Below the pieces are notes generated by a model. That model saw nothing but the letters and a program-made list of their open reading frames with translations. It did not search any database and was not told the origin of the DNA. A stretch of 64,000 nucleotides of DNA from Macrostomum hystrix. Taxonomy: Eukaryota > Platyhelminthes > Macrostomidae. Positions 46,401 through 58,400 of the stretch are shown here, piece after piece; the stretch's first letter is position 1, and each line of letters begins with the position of its first letter. The stretch covers positions 34,372,501 through 34,436,500 of the forward strand of contig CATNEN010000038.1 in assembly GCA_950097015.1 (NCBI GenBank), written 5' to 3'. The translations under genes were made by a program, and so were the position numbers.

Positions 46401-49400
46401 ATAATTTAGAGACGTGATAAGGATTTAGAGGAGGGATAAGGGACGGCGATCTAAGGAAGGGAAAGTATACGGGGATCTGGAGAATGGATGGGGATCAATG
46501 AAATTGGTGGGGATCAATGAAATGGATGGGGATCAATGGAAGGGATGGGGATTAATGGAAGGGATGGGGATTAATGGAAGGGATGAGGATCAATGGAAGG
46601 GACGGGGATCAATGGAAGGGACGGGGATCAATGGAAGGGACGGGGATCAATGGAAGGGACGGGGATCAATGGAAGGGACGGGGATCAATGGAAGGGACGG
46701 GGATCAATGGAAGGGACGGGGATCAATGGAAGGGACGGGGATCAATGGAAGGGACGGGGATCAATGGAAGGGACGGGGATCAATGGAAGGGACGGGGATC
46801 AATGGAAGGGACGGGGATCAATGGAAGGGACGGGGATCAATGGAAGGGACGGGGATCAATGGAAGGGACGGGGATCAATGGAAGGGACGGGGATCAATGG
46901 AAGGGACGGGGATCAATGGAAGGGACGGGGATCAATGGAAGGGACGGGGATCAATGGAAGGGACGGGGATCAATGGAAGGGACGGGGATCAATGGAAGGG
47001 ACGGGGATCAATGGAAGGGACGGGGATCAATGGAAGGGACGGGGATCAATGGAAGGGACGGGGATCAATGGAAGGGACGGGGATCAATGGAAGGGACGGG
47101 GATCAATGGAAGGGACGGGGATCAATGGAAGGGACGGGGATCGATGGAAGGGACGGGGATCAATGGAAGGGATGGCGATAACGATAAGCACATCGGGCCC
47201 TCACTTCACCATGATCATCAGAGGGTGATTTCTCAGCGAGTCTTTCTCAACCGCGCCCGCACCGAAGCCACCGCCAACAGTGGCGACCGTCGGGACATTC
47301 AGCTGACCGTGCGAGTCGTAGTTGCCGCCAGCCAGATCCGAGCCGGCGTCTGACGCGGAGTCGTCCGACTTGCCGCTGATGCTTCCGCCACCGCCGCCGC
47401 CGCCGTCGCCGCCGCCGCGACCGTAAGCATCGTCGAGGAACTCGTAGTAGAACACGACCCGATAGTCGGGATCGTCTGGCGCTCTGCGCTCCTTGTTGAC
47501 TTCGACGCACTTGTCGAACACCCGCTCGGCGACTGTGGGCATCTTGCGGATCAGCTTGCGCAGCGGCGTGTCCTTCTGACCCTGGCATTTGGAGAAAAAG
47601 TGGTAGAATTATGCTATTTCTACTTGAAGTAGTGCGATGAGTTCAGCAGCATTTTGCACGCCAGATAATGTAAGTGTAAAAACTGCATGAAATAAAAGCT
47701 TCTAAGCTCATTGTCTACGGTAAAAATGTTTCAAATATCCAAGCACTAATTAAAAGATAAACCCAATATAAATTCATTACTTGGCCTGGAAATACTGAAT
47801 TCAGATAGCTAAGGTTCAAACTCCCAACTCCCAGTCAGAAGTCCTAGGCAACTAGTTTTGGGCTACAATGATATAAAATCCTAGAATTTAAAGATCCGAT
47901 AAGATCTTACTCGTACAATTCACAAATCGCCTAAAATCCCTGAATTCACAAATCCCCCAAAACCCAGATTTAACGAATCTCCAAAAATCCCATAATTTAT
48001 GAATCCCCAAAAATCCCATAATTCATGAATCCCCTAAAATCCCATAATTTATAAATCCCCTAAAATCCCATAATTTATAAATCCCCTAAAATCCTAGAAT
48101 TCACAAATACCCTAAAATCCTAAAATTAAAAATTCCCCTAGAATCCCATAATTCATAAATCCCCTAAAATCCCAGAATTCACAAATCCCTTAAAATCCCA
48201 AAATTTATAAATCCTCTAAAATCCCATAATTTATAAATCCCCTAAAATCCCAGAATTCACAAATACCCTAAAATCCTAAAATTAAAAATTCCCCTAGAAT
48301 CCCATAATTCATAAATCCTCTAAAATCCCAGAATTCACAAATACCCTAAAATCCTAAAATTAAAAATTCCCCTAGAATCCCATAATTCATAAATCCCCTA
48401 AAATCCCAGAATTCACAAATACCCTAAAATCCCCGAATTCACAAATCCCCCAAAACCCAGATTTAACGAATCTCCAAAAATCCCATAATTCATGAATCCC
48501 CTAAAATCCCATTATTTATAAATCCCTAAAATCCCATAATTCACAAATCCCCTAAAATCCATGATTCAACGAACCTCCTAAAATCTCACAATTCGCAAGT
48601 CGTCTAGATGCTTAAAAACTACAGCTCCCCAAATATCCCAAGTTCGTAGAATCATTAAATGACCAAATCCATTAGCCAGAATCATATATGCAGATCCTAT
48701 AGGATCCAAAAAGCAGCAATGGCCAACCTTCTCTCCCATAGTCTCATTCCTCAGCGCCTCCTTCCACTGGGGTGAGCTGAGCAGTGTCAGAGCCACCTTC
48801 TTGTGCCCATTGTCGATGGCTGCGTCCAGACAGTTGCAATTGTGCAACGGACTCTTGGGATTCGAGTACTTGATGCGGGTGCCGACCCGAGCATTGTGGC
48901 CCAGAAGCAGACGGACCATGGTCACGTGACCTCCCTGGCAGGCCAGAAATAGTGGCGTCACATTCGATTTGTCAGCCGGATCAGTGGGCGAATCGTTGTC
49001 AAGCAGGGTCTTGGCAACCTGCGAAATGAGGCACGTGAACTTTTAGGTTCGATTTGTAAACCTGTGTCCCACTGATCCCAGTTCCTCACCTGTGACCCAC
49101 TGATCCCAGTTCCTCACCTGTGACCCACTGATCCCAGTTCCTCACCTGTGACCCACTGATCCCAGTTCCTCACCTGTGACCCACTGATCCCAGTTCCTCA
49201 CCTGTGACCCACTGATCCCAGTTCCTCACCTGTGACCCACTGATCCCAGTTCCTCACCTGTGACCCACTGATCCCAGTTCCTCACCTGTGACCCACTGAT
49301 CCCAGTTCCTCACCTGTGACCCACTGATCCCAGTTCCTCACCTGTGACCCTTTGATGACATCTGAGAACCAAATATCCCATTGTTTCTATCTGAAAACTC

Positions 49401-52400
49401 AATAATTCCTGGATCCCATATAAAAACCCAATATCCCATTATCCCACTGATCCCATCTGGAAACCTTAGCGAATCCTTTCGAGGCAGCGCAGTCCAGGGC
49501 GGTCCAGCCGCGGCTGTTCCTGGCGTTGACGTCGGCTTTGCCCTCTTCGATGAGCAGCTGGCAGATACGCGCCTGACCAGAGAGAGCCGCCAGGTGCATC
49601 GGCGTGTTGGAATCTTCGTTCTCGTCGTAGGCTAAGGACTGGCGAATGCGCAATAGTCGGCGAACTACCTGAAGGTGGCCAGCCTGAGCTGCCAGGTGCA
49701 TCGGCGTCTCTTCGTCCTCGTTTTTGGCCTCGGCGTTGGCACCGTTCTCAAGCAGCAGCTCCACAGTGTCCAAGCGGCCTGATAAAAATAATAATTGCAG
49801 GAGGGCTGTGGGCAATGGCACATCATTTAGTGACACTAGGATCAATGGGTCACAGGTGAGGAACTGGGATCAGTGGGTCACAGGTGAGGAACTGGGATCA
49901 GTGGGTCACAGGTGAGGAATTGGGATCAATGGGTCACAGGTGAGGAACTGGGATCAGTGGGTCACAGGTGAGGAACTGGGATCAGTGGGTCACAGGTGAG
50001 GAACTGGGATCAGTTAGACACAGGTGAGGAACTGGGATCAGTGGGTCACAGGTGAGGAACTGGGATCAGTGGGACGCAGGTGAGGAACTGGGATCAGTGG
50101 GTCACAGGTGAGGAACTGGGATCAGTGGGTCACAGGTGAGGAACTGGGATCAGTGAGACGCAGGTGAGGAACTGAGATCAGTAGGTCACAGGTGAGGAAC
50201 TGGGATCAATGGGTCACAGGTGAGGAACTGGGATCAGTGGGTCACAGGTGAGGAACTGGGATCAGTAAGACACAGGTGAGGAACTGGGATCAGTGGGTCA
50301 CAGGTGAGGAACTGGGATCAGTGGGACGCAGGTGAGGAACTGGGATCAGTAAGACACAGGTGAGGAACTGGGATCAATGGGTCACAGGTGAGGAACTGGG
50401 ATCAGTGGGTCACAGGTGAGGAACTGGGATCAGTGGGTCACAGGTGAGGAATTGGGATCAATGGGTCACAGGTGAGGAACTGGGATCAGTGGGTCACAGG
50501 TGAGGAACTGGGATCAGTGGGTCACAGGTGAGGAACTGGGATCAGTTAGACACAGGTGAGGAACTGGGATCAGTGGGTCACAGGTGAGGAACTGGGATCA
50601 GTAAGACACAGGTGAGGAACTGGGATCAATGGGTCACAGGTGAGGAACTGGGATCAGTGGGTCACAGGTGAGGAACTGGGATCAGTGGGTCACAGGTGAG
50701 GAATTGGGATCAATGGGTCACAGGTGAGGAACTGGGATCAGTGGGTCACAGGTGAGGAACTGGGATCAGTGGGTCACAGGTGAGGAACTGGGATCAGTTA
50801 GACACAGGTGAGGAACTGGGATCAGTGGGTCACAGGTGAGGAACTGGGATCAGTGGGACGCAGGTGAGGAACTGGGATCAGTGGGTCACAGGTGAGGAAC
50901 TGGGATCAGTGGGTCACAGGTGAGGAACTGGGATCAGTGAGACGCAGGTGAGGAACTGAGATCAGTAGGTCACAGGTGAGGAACTGGGATCAATGGGTCA
51001 CAGGTGAGGAACTGGGATCAGTGGGTCACAGGTGAGGAACTGGGATCAGTAAGACACAGGTGAGGAACTGGGATCAGTGGGTCACAGGTGAGGAACTGGG
51101 ATCAGTGAGACGCAGGTGAGGAACTGAGATCAGTAGGTCACAGGTGAGGAACTGGGATCAATGGGTCACAGGTGAGGAACTGGGATCAGTGGGTCACAGG
51201 TGAGGAACTGGGATCAGTAAGACACAGGTGAGGAACTGGGATCAGTGGGTCACAGGTGAGGAACTGGGATCAGTGGGACGCAGGTGAGGAACTGGGATCA
51301 GTGGGTCACAGGTGAGGAACTGGGATCAGTGGGTCACAGGTGAGGAACTGGGATCAGTGGGACGCAGGTGAAGAACTGAGATCAGTGGGTCACAGGTGAG
51401 GAACTGGGATCAGTGAGTCACAGGTGAGGAACTGGGATCAGTAAGACACAGGTGAGGAACTGGGATCAGTGGGTCACAGGTGAGGAACTGGGATCAGTGG
51501 GTCACAGGTGAGGAACTGGGATCAGTGGGACGCAGGTGAGGAACTGGGATCAGTGGGTCACAGGTGAGGAATTGGGATCAGTGGGTCACAGGTGAGGAAC
51601 TGGGATCAGTGGGTCACAGGTGAGGAACTGGGATCAGTGGGACACAGGTGAGGAACTGGGATCAGTGGGACACAGGTGAGGAACTGGGATCAGTGGGACA
51701 CAGGTGAGGAACTTGGATCAGTGGGACACAGGTGAGGAACTGGGATCAGCGGGTCACCCGCACCAGTTTTGCAGGCCACATGCAACGGAGTGTTATTAGC
51801 CGAGTCGCCTTCTTCTATAATGCGCGCCTCGCGCACTGCCGGATGTTCCAGCAGAGCCTGCAGCACCTGGCGATTGTACCTGGGCAAATTCGGAAGCATT
51901 GGATTATATAGCTAGCTGTTTATACGAGTACACTTAAAACTTAAATAAAACAAGGAAAACAAACGCAATTCTCGCCTACTATTAGTAGGGCAATTTGAAA
52001 ATTCAATTTGTTTTTTAATGATCTATAAACCTTGCAATTGAAAGACCTATTTAATATTCAGGCTACCTCAACTAAAGCATCACCTGAAGATTCTCAATCT
52101 GAGCAATCTGAAGCATCACCTGAAGATTCTCAATCTGAGCAATCTGACACATGAAGATTCTCAATCTGAGCAATCTGACACCTAATGATTCTCATTCTGA
52201 GCAATTACCACATGGTGGCCAGGTACACAGCTGTCCGGCCCAGCCCGTCGGCGCACAGCGGGCTGGCTCCCTTGGTCAGCAGCAGCTTGGCACATTCGGG
52301 ATCGTCCCTCTCAGTGCTGGCCAGCATCAGAGGGCTGTTGCCGTCTCGATCACGACGATCGATGCTCGACCGACGGGCCAGCTCCGGACGATCGAGCAGG

Positions 52401-55400
52401 TAGGCCAGCAGGTTGGGCTGGGCGAAGAAGGCGGCCTTGTGAAGCACAGTTTGCCTGCGGCAATGCGAATCGGGATTCGGGATTCGGATTGGGATTATTT
52501 AGGACTCTTGAAAGGAAAATTATAAATGTACGAGTATATGCCCTTAACTGCAGGGATAATGCGATTTTCGTGTCAAATATGGGACAATGGGATTTGTGTC
52601 AGATTTGGGAGAATGGGATTTGTGTCAAATATGGGATAATGGGATTTGTGTCCGATTTGGGATAATGGGATTTGTGCAAAATATGGGATAATGGGGTTTG
52701 TGTCAAGTATGGGATAATGGGAATTGTGTCAGATTTGGGAGAATGGGATTTGTGTCAAATATTGGATAATGGGATTTGTGTCAAATATGGGATAATGGGA
52801 TTTGTGTCAGATATGGGATAATGGGATTTGTGTGTCAGTAATGGCATTTGTGTGTCAGATATGGGATATGTGTGTCAGATATGGAGTTTGTGTGTCAGAT
52901 TTGGAATAATGGATTTGTGTGTCAGATATGGGATATGTGTGTCAGATATGGGATATGTGTGTCAGATATGGGATATGTGTGTCAGATATGGGATATGTGT
53001 GTCAGATATGGGATATGTGTGTCAGATATGGGATATGTGTGTCAGATATGGGATATGTGTGTCAGATATGGGATTTGTGTGTCAGTAATGGCATTTGTGT
53101 GTCAGATATGGGATATGTGTGTCAGATATGGAGTTTGTGTCAGATTTGGAATAATGGATTTGTGTCAGATATGGGATATGTGTGTCAGATATGGGATATG
53201 TGTGTCAGATATGGGATATGTGTGTCAGATATGGGGTTTGTGTGTCAGATATGGGGTTTGTGTGTCAGATATGGGGTTTGTGTGTCAGATATGGGGTTTG
53301 TGTTTCAGATATGGGGTTTGTGTGTCAGATATGGGATATGTGTGTCAGATATGGGGTTTGTGTGTCAGATATGGGGTTTGTGTTTCAGATATGGGGTTTG
53401 TGTGTCAGATATAGGATAATGGGACTTGTGTGTCAGATATGGGATATGTGTGTCAGATATGGGATTTGTGTGTCAGATATGGGGTTTGTGTGTCAGATAT
53501 GGGGTTTGTGTGTCAGATATGGGGTTTGTGTGTCAGATATGGGGTTTGTGTGTCAGATATGGGGTTTGTGTGTCAGATATGGGGTTTGTGTTTCAGATAT
53601 GGGGTTTGTGTGTCAGATATGGGATATGTGTGTCAGATATGGGGTTTGTGTGTCAGATATGGGGTTTGTGTTTCAGATATGGGGTTTGTGTGTCAGATAT
53701 AGGATAATGGGACTTGTGTGTCAGATATGGGATATGTGTGTCAGATATGGGATTTGTGTGTCAGATATGGGGTTTGTGTGTCAGATATGGGGTTTGTGTG
53801 TCAGATATGGGGTTTGTGTGTCAGATATGGGGTTTGTGTGTCAGATATGGGGTTTGTGTTTCAGATATGGGGTTTGTGTGTCAGATATGGGATATGTGTG
53901 TCAGATATGGGGTTTGTGTGTCAGATATGGGGTTTGTGTGTCAGATATGGGATATGTGTGTCAGATATGGGGTTTGTGTGTCAGATATGGGGTTTGTGTG
54001 TCAGATATGGGGTTTGTGTGTCAGATATGGGGTTTGTGTGTCAGATATGGGGTTTGTGTGTCAGATATGGGGTTTGTGTGTCAGATATGGGGTTTGTGTG
54101 TCAGATATGGGATATGTGTGTCAGATATGGGGTTTGTGTGTCAGATATGGGGTTTGTGTGTCAGATATGGGGTTTGTGTGTCAGATATGGGATATGTGTG
54201 TCGGATATGGGATTTGTGTGTCGGATATGGGATTTGTGTGCCAGATATGGGATTTGTGTGTCGGATATGGGATTTGTGTGTCAGATATGGGATAATGGGA
54301 CTTGTGTGTCAGATATGGGACCTGTGTGTCAATGATCCCACTGAACAAGCATGGGATCGCTGCAGACCTGGCGGCGTCAATCACATCTAGTTTGGCTCCG
54401 TGTTCAATGAGTAGGTCAACCAGGCGAATGTTACCAGTGCGGGCTGCTAGATGTAACGGTGTCTGCTCGCTGATGTTGCAGGCGTTCACGAAAGCGCCTG
54501 CGGTGTTGAAAAGTGGGAAGTTAAACTAAAATCGGTTGTATTTCTTTTGGTTGCAGTTTTTTAGTGCACAGGCAAATATAAATAAGTATTTAACTGTCTG
54601 AAGCATTTGAATAGGATAGATTTTAATCACTTAGCAGAGATCAAATTGAAAGAATCGTTAATAATGAGATAACTCAATTAAATACTCGAGTTATTATACT
54701 GGTATTAGATGTTTTCTGACACAAAAGTTAGTCACAATGTGATCGCGTTGTTAATGAAATACAAGTACATACTGCTTATGTTGTCTTAAAAAACTGGGGC
54801 TGTAGCCTAGTGATCAGAGTGTCGGACTCACGACTTGAAGGTCGTAGGTTCAATTCTCAACTCCAATGTAGAGCTGCGGCTGTGCTCTTGACAGCAAATC
54901 TGACCCAATTGGGGTAGGTGTAATGAATTACAAACTAAAGTTTCTTGATTAAGAATTTCAGATTTCCACTGAAGTTAACTCATTCAAGACCTGCTATATC
55001 TGTTTGATAGGCAGCTATAACGAACCAGAAATGTAGCTATTTTTAGCAACTAGCCTGTATCAATACCAAATGACGTCAGTATCTATTTTTAGAACAAAAA
55101 TCTATTTATAGCCTCAATTTACAAAGTTAAATATAATTTTCATAGAATCTCGTAATGTTTTTCAAAACTAAACCTCTCGCTCGTATACTTCTGATTTAGT
55201 CAATAAATAATAGGCAGTTAAAAAGAAAGTTAATTCAAAAGTTATTTGTTAAATACGGCTTACATTTCGGCATCAAGCACAGCATGTCAAACTCAAATGC
55301 CATTTAATTTAACTGAGTTAATCGATCGACTCAATACTTGGTCAGTCCCTCAAATTGAGGGTTCATCAATCAGCTAAAATTCAGTTGCCAGAACTGCTTG

Positions 55401-58400
55401 GCTCTGAAATGAAGTTACAACCAAGCCACGTACTTTGTTGGTGTCAAGAAGTGCTTGAATAATTAAAAAAAGTGCATCAAATTTGCACCCCCTTCGCCGA
55501 CTAAATCCAAATCAAGCAAAATAAAAGTACGATTAATTCTACAATTTTTTACTTATGATCATCTTGTAGAGCGAAAGTGACGATTTTTAAAGTACAGAGT
55601 GATAAAATCAAAAGAAATAGGGTTGATGCTAGCTTCGCGTTTCGGAAAACAAATGTTTAGTTAGCAATCATTTTTTGTGAAGACTCCTGCTACGATTCTA
55701 TCTGCGATCCCTGCTGCGATTCCAGCCGTGATTCTTGCTACGATTCTGCCCTAGACTTCTACTACGATTCTGATTGTGACTCTTGCTACGATTCTGATTA
55801 TGACTCTTGCTACGATTCTGATTATGACTCTTGCTACGATTCTGATTGTGACTCTTGCTACGATTCTGATTGTGACTCTTGCTACGATTCTGATTGTGAC
55901 TCTTGCTAAGATTTTGATTATGACTCTTGCTACGATTCTGATTGTGACTCTTGCTACGATTCTGATTATGACTCTTGCTAAGATTTTGATTATGACTCTT
56001 GCTACGATTCTGATTATGACTCTTGCTACGATTCTGATTGTGACTCTTGCTACGATTCTGATTATGACTCTTGCTACGATTCTGATTATGACTCTTGCTA
56101 CGATTCTGATTGTGACTCTTGCTACGATTCTGATTATGACTCTTGCTAAGATTTTGATTATGACTCTTGCTACGATTCTGATTATGACTCTTGCTACGAT
56201 TCTGATTGTGACTCTTGCTACGATTCTGATTATGACTCTTGCTACGATTCTGATTATGACTCTTGCTACGATTCTGATTGTGACTCTTGCTACGATTCTG
56301 ATTATGACTCTTGCTACAATTCTGATTGTGACTCTTGCCACGATTCTGATTGTGACTCTTGCTACGATTCTGATTATGACTCTTGCTACGATTCTGATTA
56401 TGACTCTTGCTACGATTCTGATTATGACTCTTGCTACGATTCTGATTGTGACTCTTGCTACGATTCTGATTGTGACTCTTGCTACGATTCTGATTGTGAC
56501 TCTTGCTACGATTCTGATTGTGACTCTTGCTACGATTCCGATTGTGACTCTTGCTACGATTCCGATTGTGACTCTTGCTACGATTCCGATTGTGACTCTT
56601 GCTACGATTCCGATTGTGACTCTTGCTACGATTCCGATTGTGACTCTTGCTACGATTCTGATTGTGACTCTTGCTACGATTCTGATTTTGACTCTTGCTA
56701 CGATGCAGTGTGCTATAAACAAGCACATGAAGAGGCCACAGAAATGTTGATAGATTGATATATCGATAAAGTTTACCTGGCATCTCGAATTTTAAAATAA
56801 GTGACCAATTAGCAGTCAGCAAAAAGTGATGACTTACCAATGCCCAGCCCGTAGGAGGTAACTATGCAAGCGTGAGTTAAAAAAAATTATTTAATCTGTA
56901 GTAGCTCGTAGTAACTAAACTATACAGTAAGTAAATTATATACAATAATTAACGATGACAAATTAGCATGACAATTTTGACTATATATTTTTTTGGAAAA
57001 TTTGATAAACTCCCATTCTATTTATTTTATATTTTTAATAAATGTAAAAGTGTAACGTTTTGGATACGTTTGGAATAATTTAATTGGGTACAAATAATAA
57101 GTAGAAGCTGCATGAAAAGAAAAGGCTGCATCATGCGACGAGGCTGCGAAGGGTACAAAACGGAGGGAGGGCGCGCGTGGTTGGCTGCGAGGGATCGAAA
57201 ACGGAGGGAGGTGGGTGACTTTCAGGGCGCGTGTGGTTGGCTGCGAAGGATAGAAAACGGAGGGAGGTGGGTGACTTTCAGCGCGCGTGTGGTTGCTGCG
57301 AGGGATCGAAAACGGAGGGAGGTGGGTGACTTTCAGGGCGCGCGTGGTTGGCTGCGAGGGATCGAAAACGGAGGGAGGTGGGTGACTTCCAGGGCGCGCG
57401 TGGTTTGCTGCGAGGGGTATAAAATGGAGGGAGTTGGGTGACTGGCAGGGTGCGAGTAGTTGGTCGTATTTTTGAGCCTTTAACTTAATTGTTATCATAT
57501 TCATTAGTTAGCAAAAACTTATGTGATGCATTATTTCCGTGTACAAGTGTATAAACGTGTACAAGAGCAAATAGTTGAATATACAAATATACATGGTACA
57601 TTCAGAATTATCCCATATTAAATTATATACTAAAAACAAAAAGCAACTAAGAATACCAAGTAATACCATTGTAAAAAACGCTATATTTAAAATTAGATGC
57701 TTTTTATCACCTACAAAAGTAGAGATATATATTATCACATGCACATGCCCAAAAGCGTGGAACGCAAACAATAAAACACGAAACGTTTTGGGCAGATATT
57801 AACAGACAAAGCGACTCGACACAAATTTGACTACAGAAACACAACAGACAGACACGAAAACAGACAGACAGTTAGCAAAACAGGCGGCAGACATCAAATA
57901 ACAAAGCCGCAAATGTGACCAATTCAGCCAGTTGAAAAATGATCAATGATTTCTTAATTGCTAGCAATTAATTTAGACTCACCTTTTTGCAGCAGCATCT
58001 CGACAATGTCAACAGCTCCGTGCTCCACTGCGCAGTGCAGACAGGTGACATGCTCGACGTCCTTCTTGTTGATCAGTCGTTTTAGGAAGCCTTATGAAAG
58101 TATTAGGTTATTTTTAAATAGCTTAATGCTACTGAGCACCTGAACAAAAAGACTTCAATTACAGAACGATTAGAAAAATAATTAAATACTTTTTTCATTT
58201 CAGCCACGGCCTTCGAAATGTCACTACTGAGATGGGTGTGACGGCCTTCAAAATGTCACTACTGAGATGGGTGTGACGGCCTTCAAAGTGTCACTACTGA
58301 GATGGGTGTGACGGCCTTCAAAATGTCACTACTGAGATGGGTGTGACGGCCTTCAAAGTGTCACTACTGAGATGGGTGTGACGGCCTTCAAAGTGTCACT

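Noticed and set aside
46498-47353. Plus-strand frames of 211-259 codons (MEGTGINGRDGDQWKGRGS)
   Set aside because: 19 bp period gives identical peptide in three frames; the region is intronic to TRPA1.
52848-54390. 402-codon plus-strand frame (CQIWGLCVRYG repeats)
   Set aside because: 20 bp repeat, open in all plus frames, antisense to a TRPA1 intron.
55698-56840. 380-codon minus-strand frame (KSHNQNRS repeats) as a TRPA1 exon
   Set aside because: Flanking TRPA1 exons (58090-57983 and 54497-54368) join in phase through a conserved ankyrin repeat without it, and the 24 bp period explains the frame.
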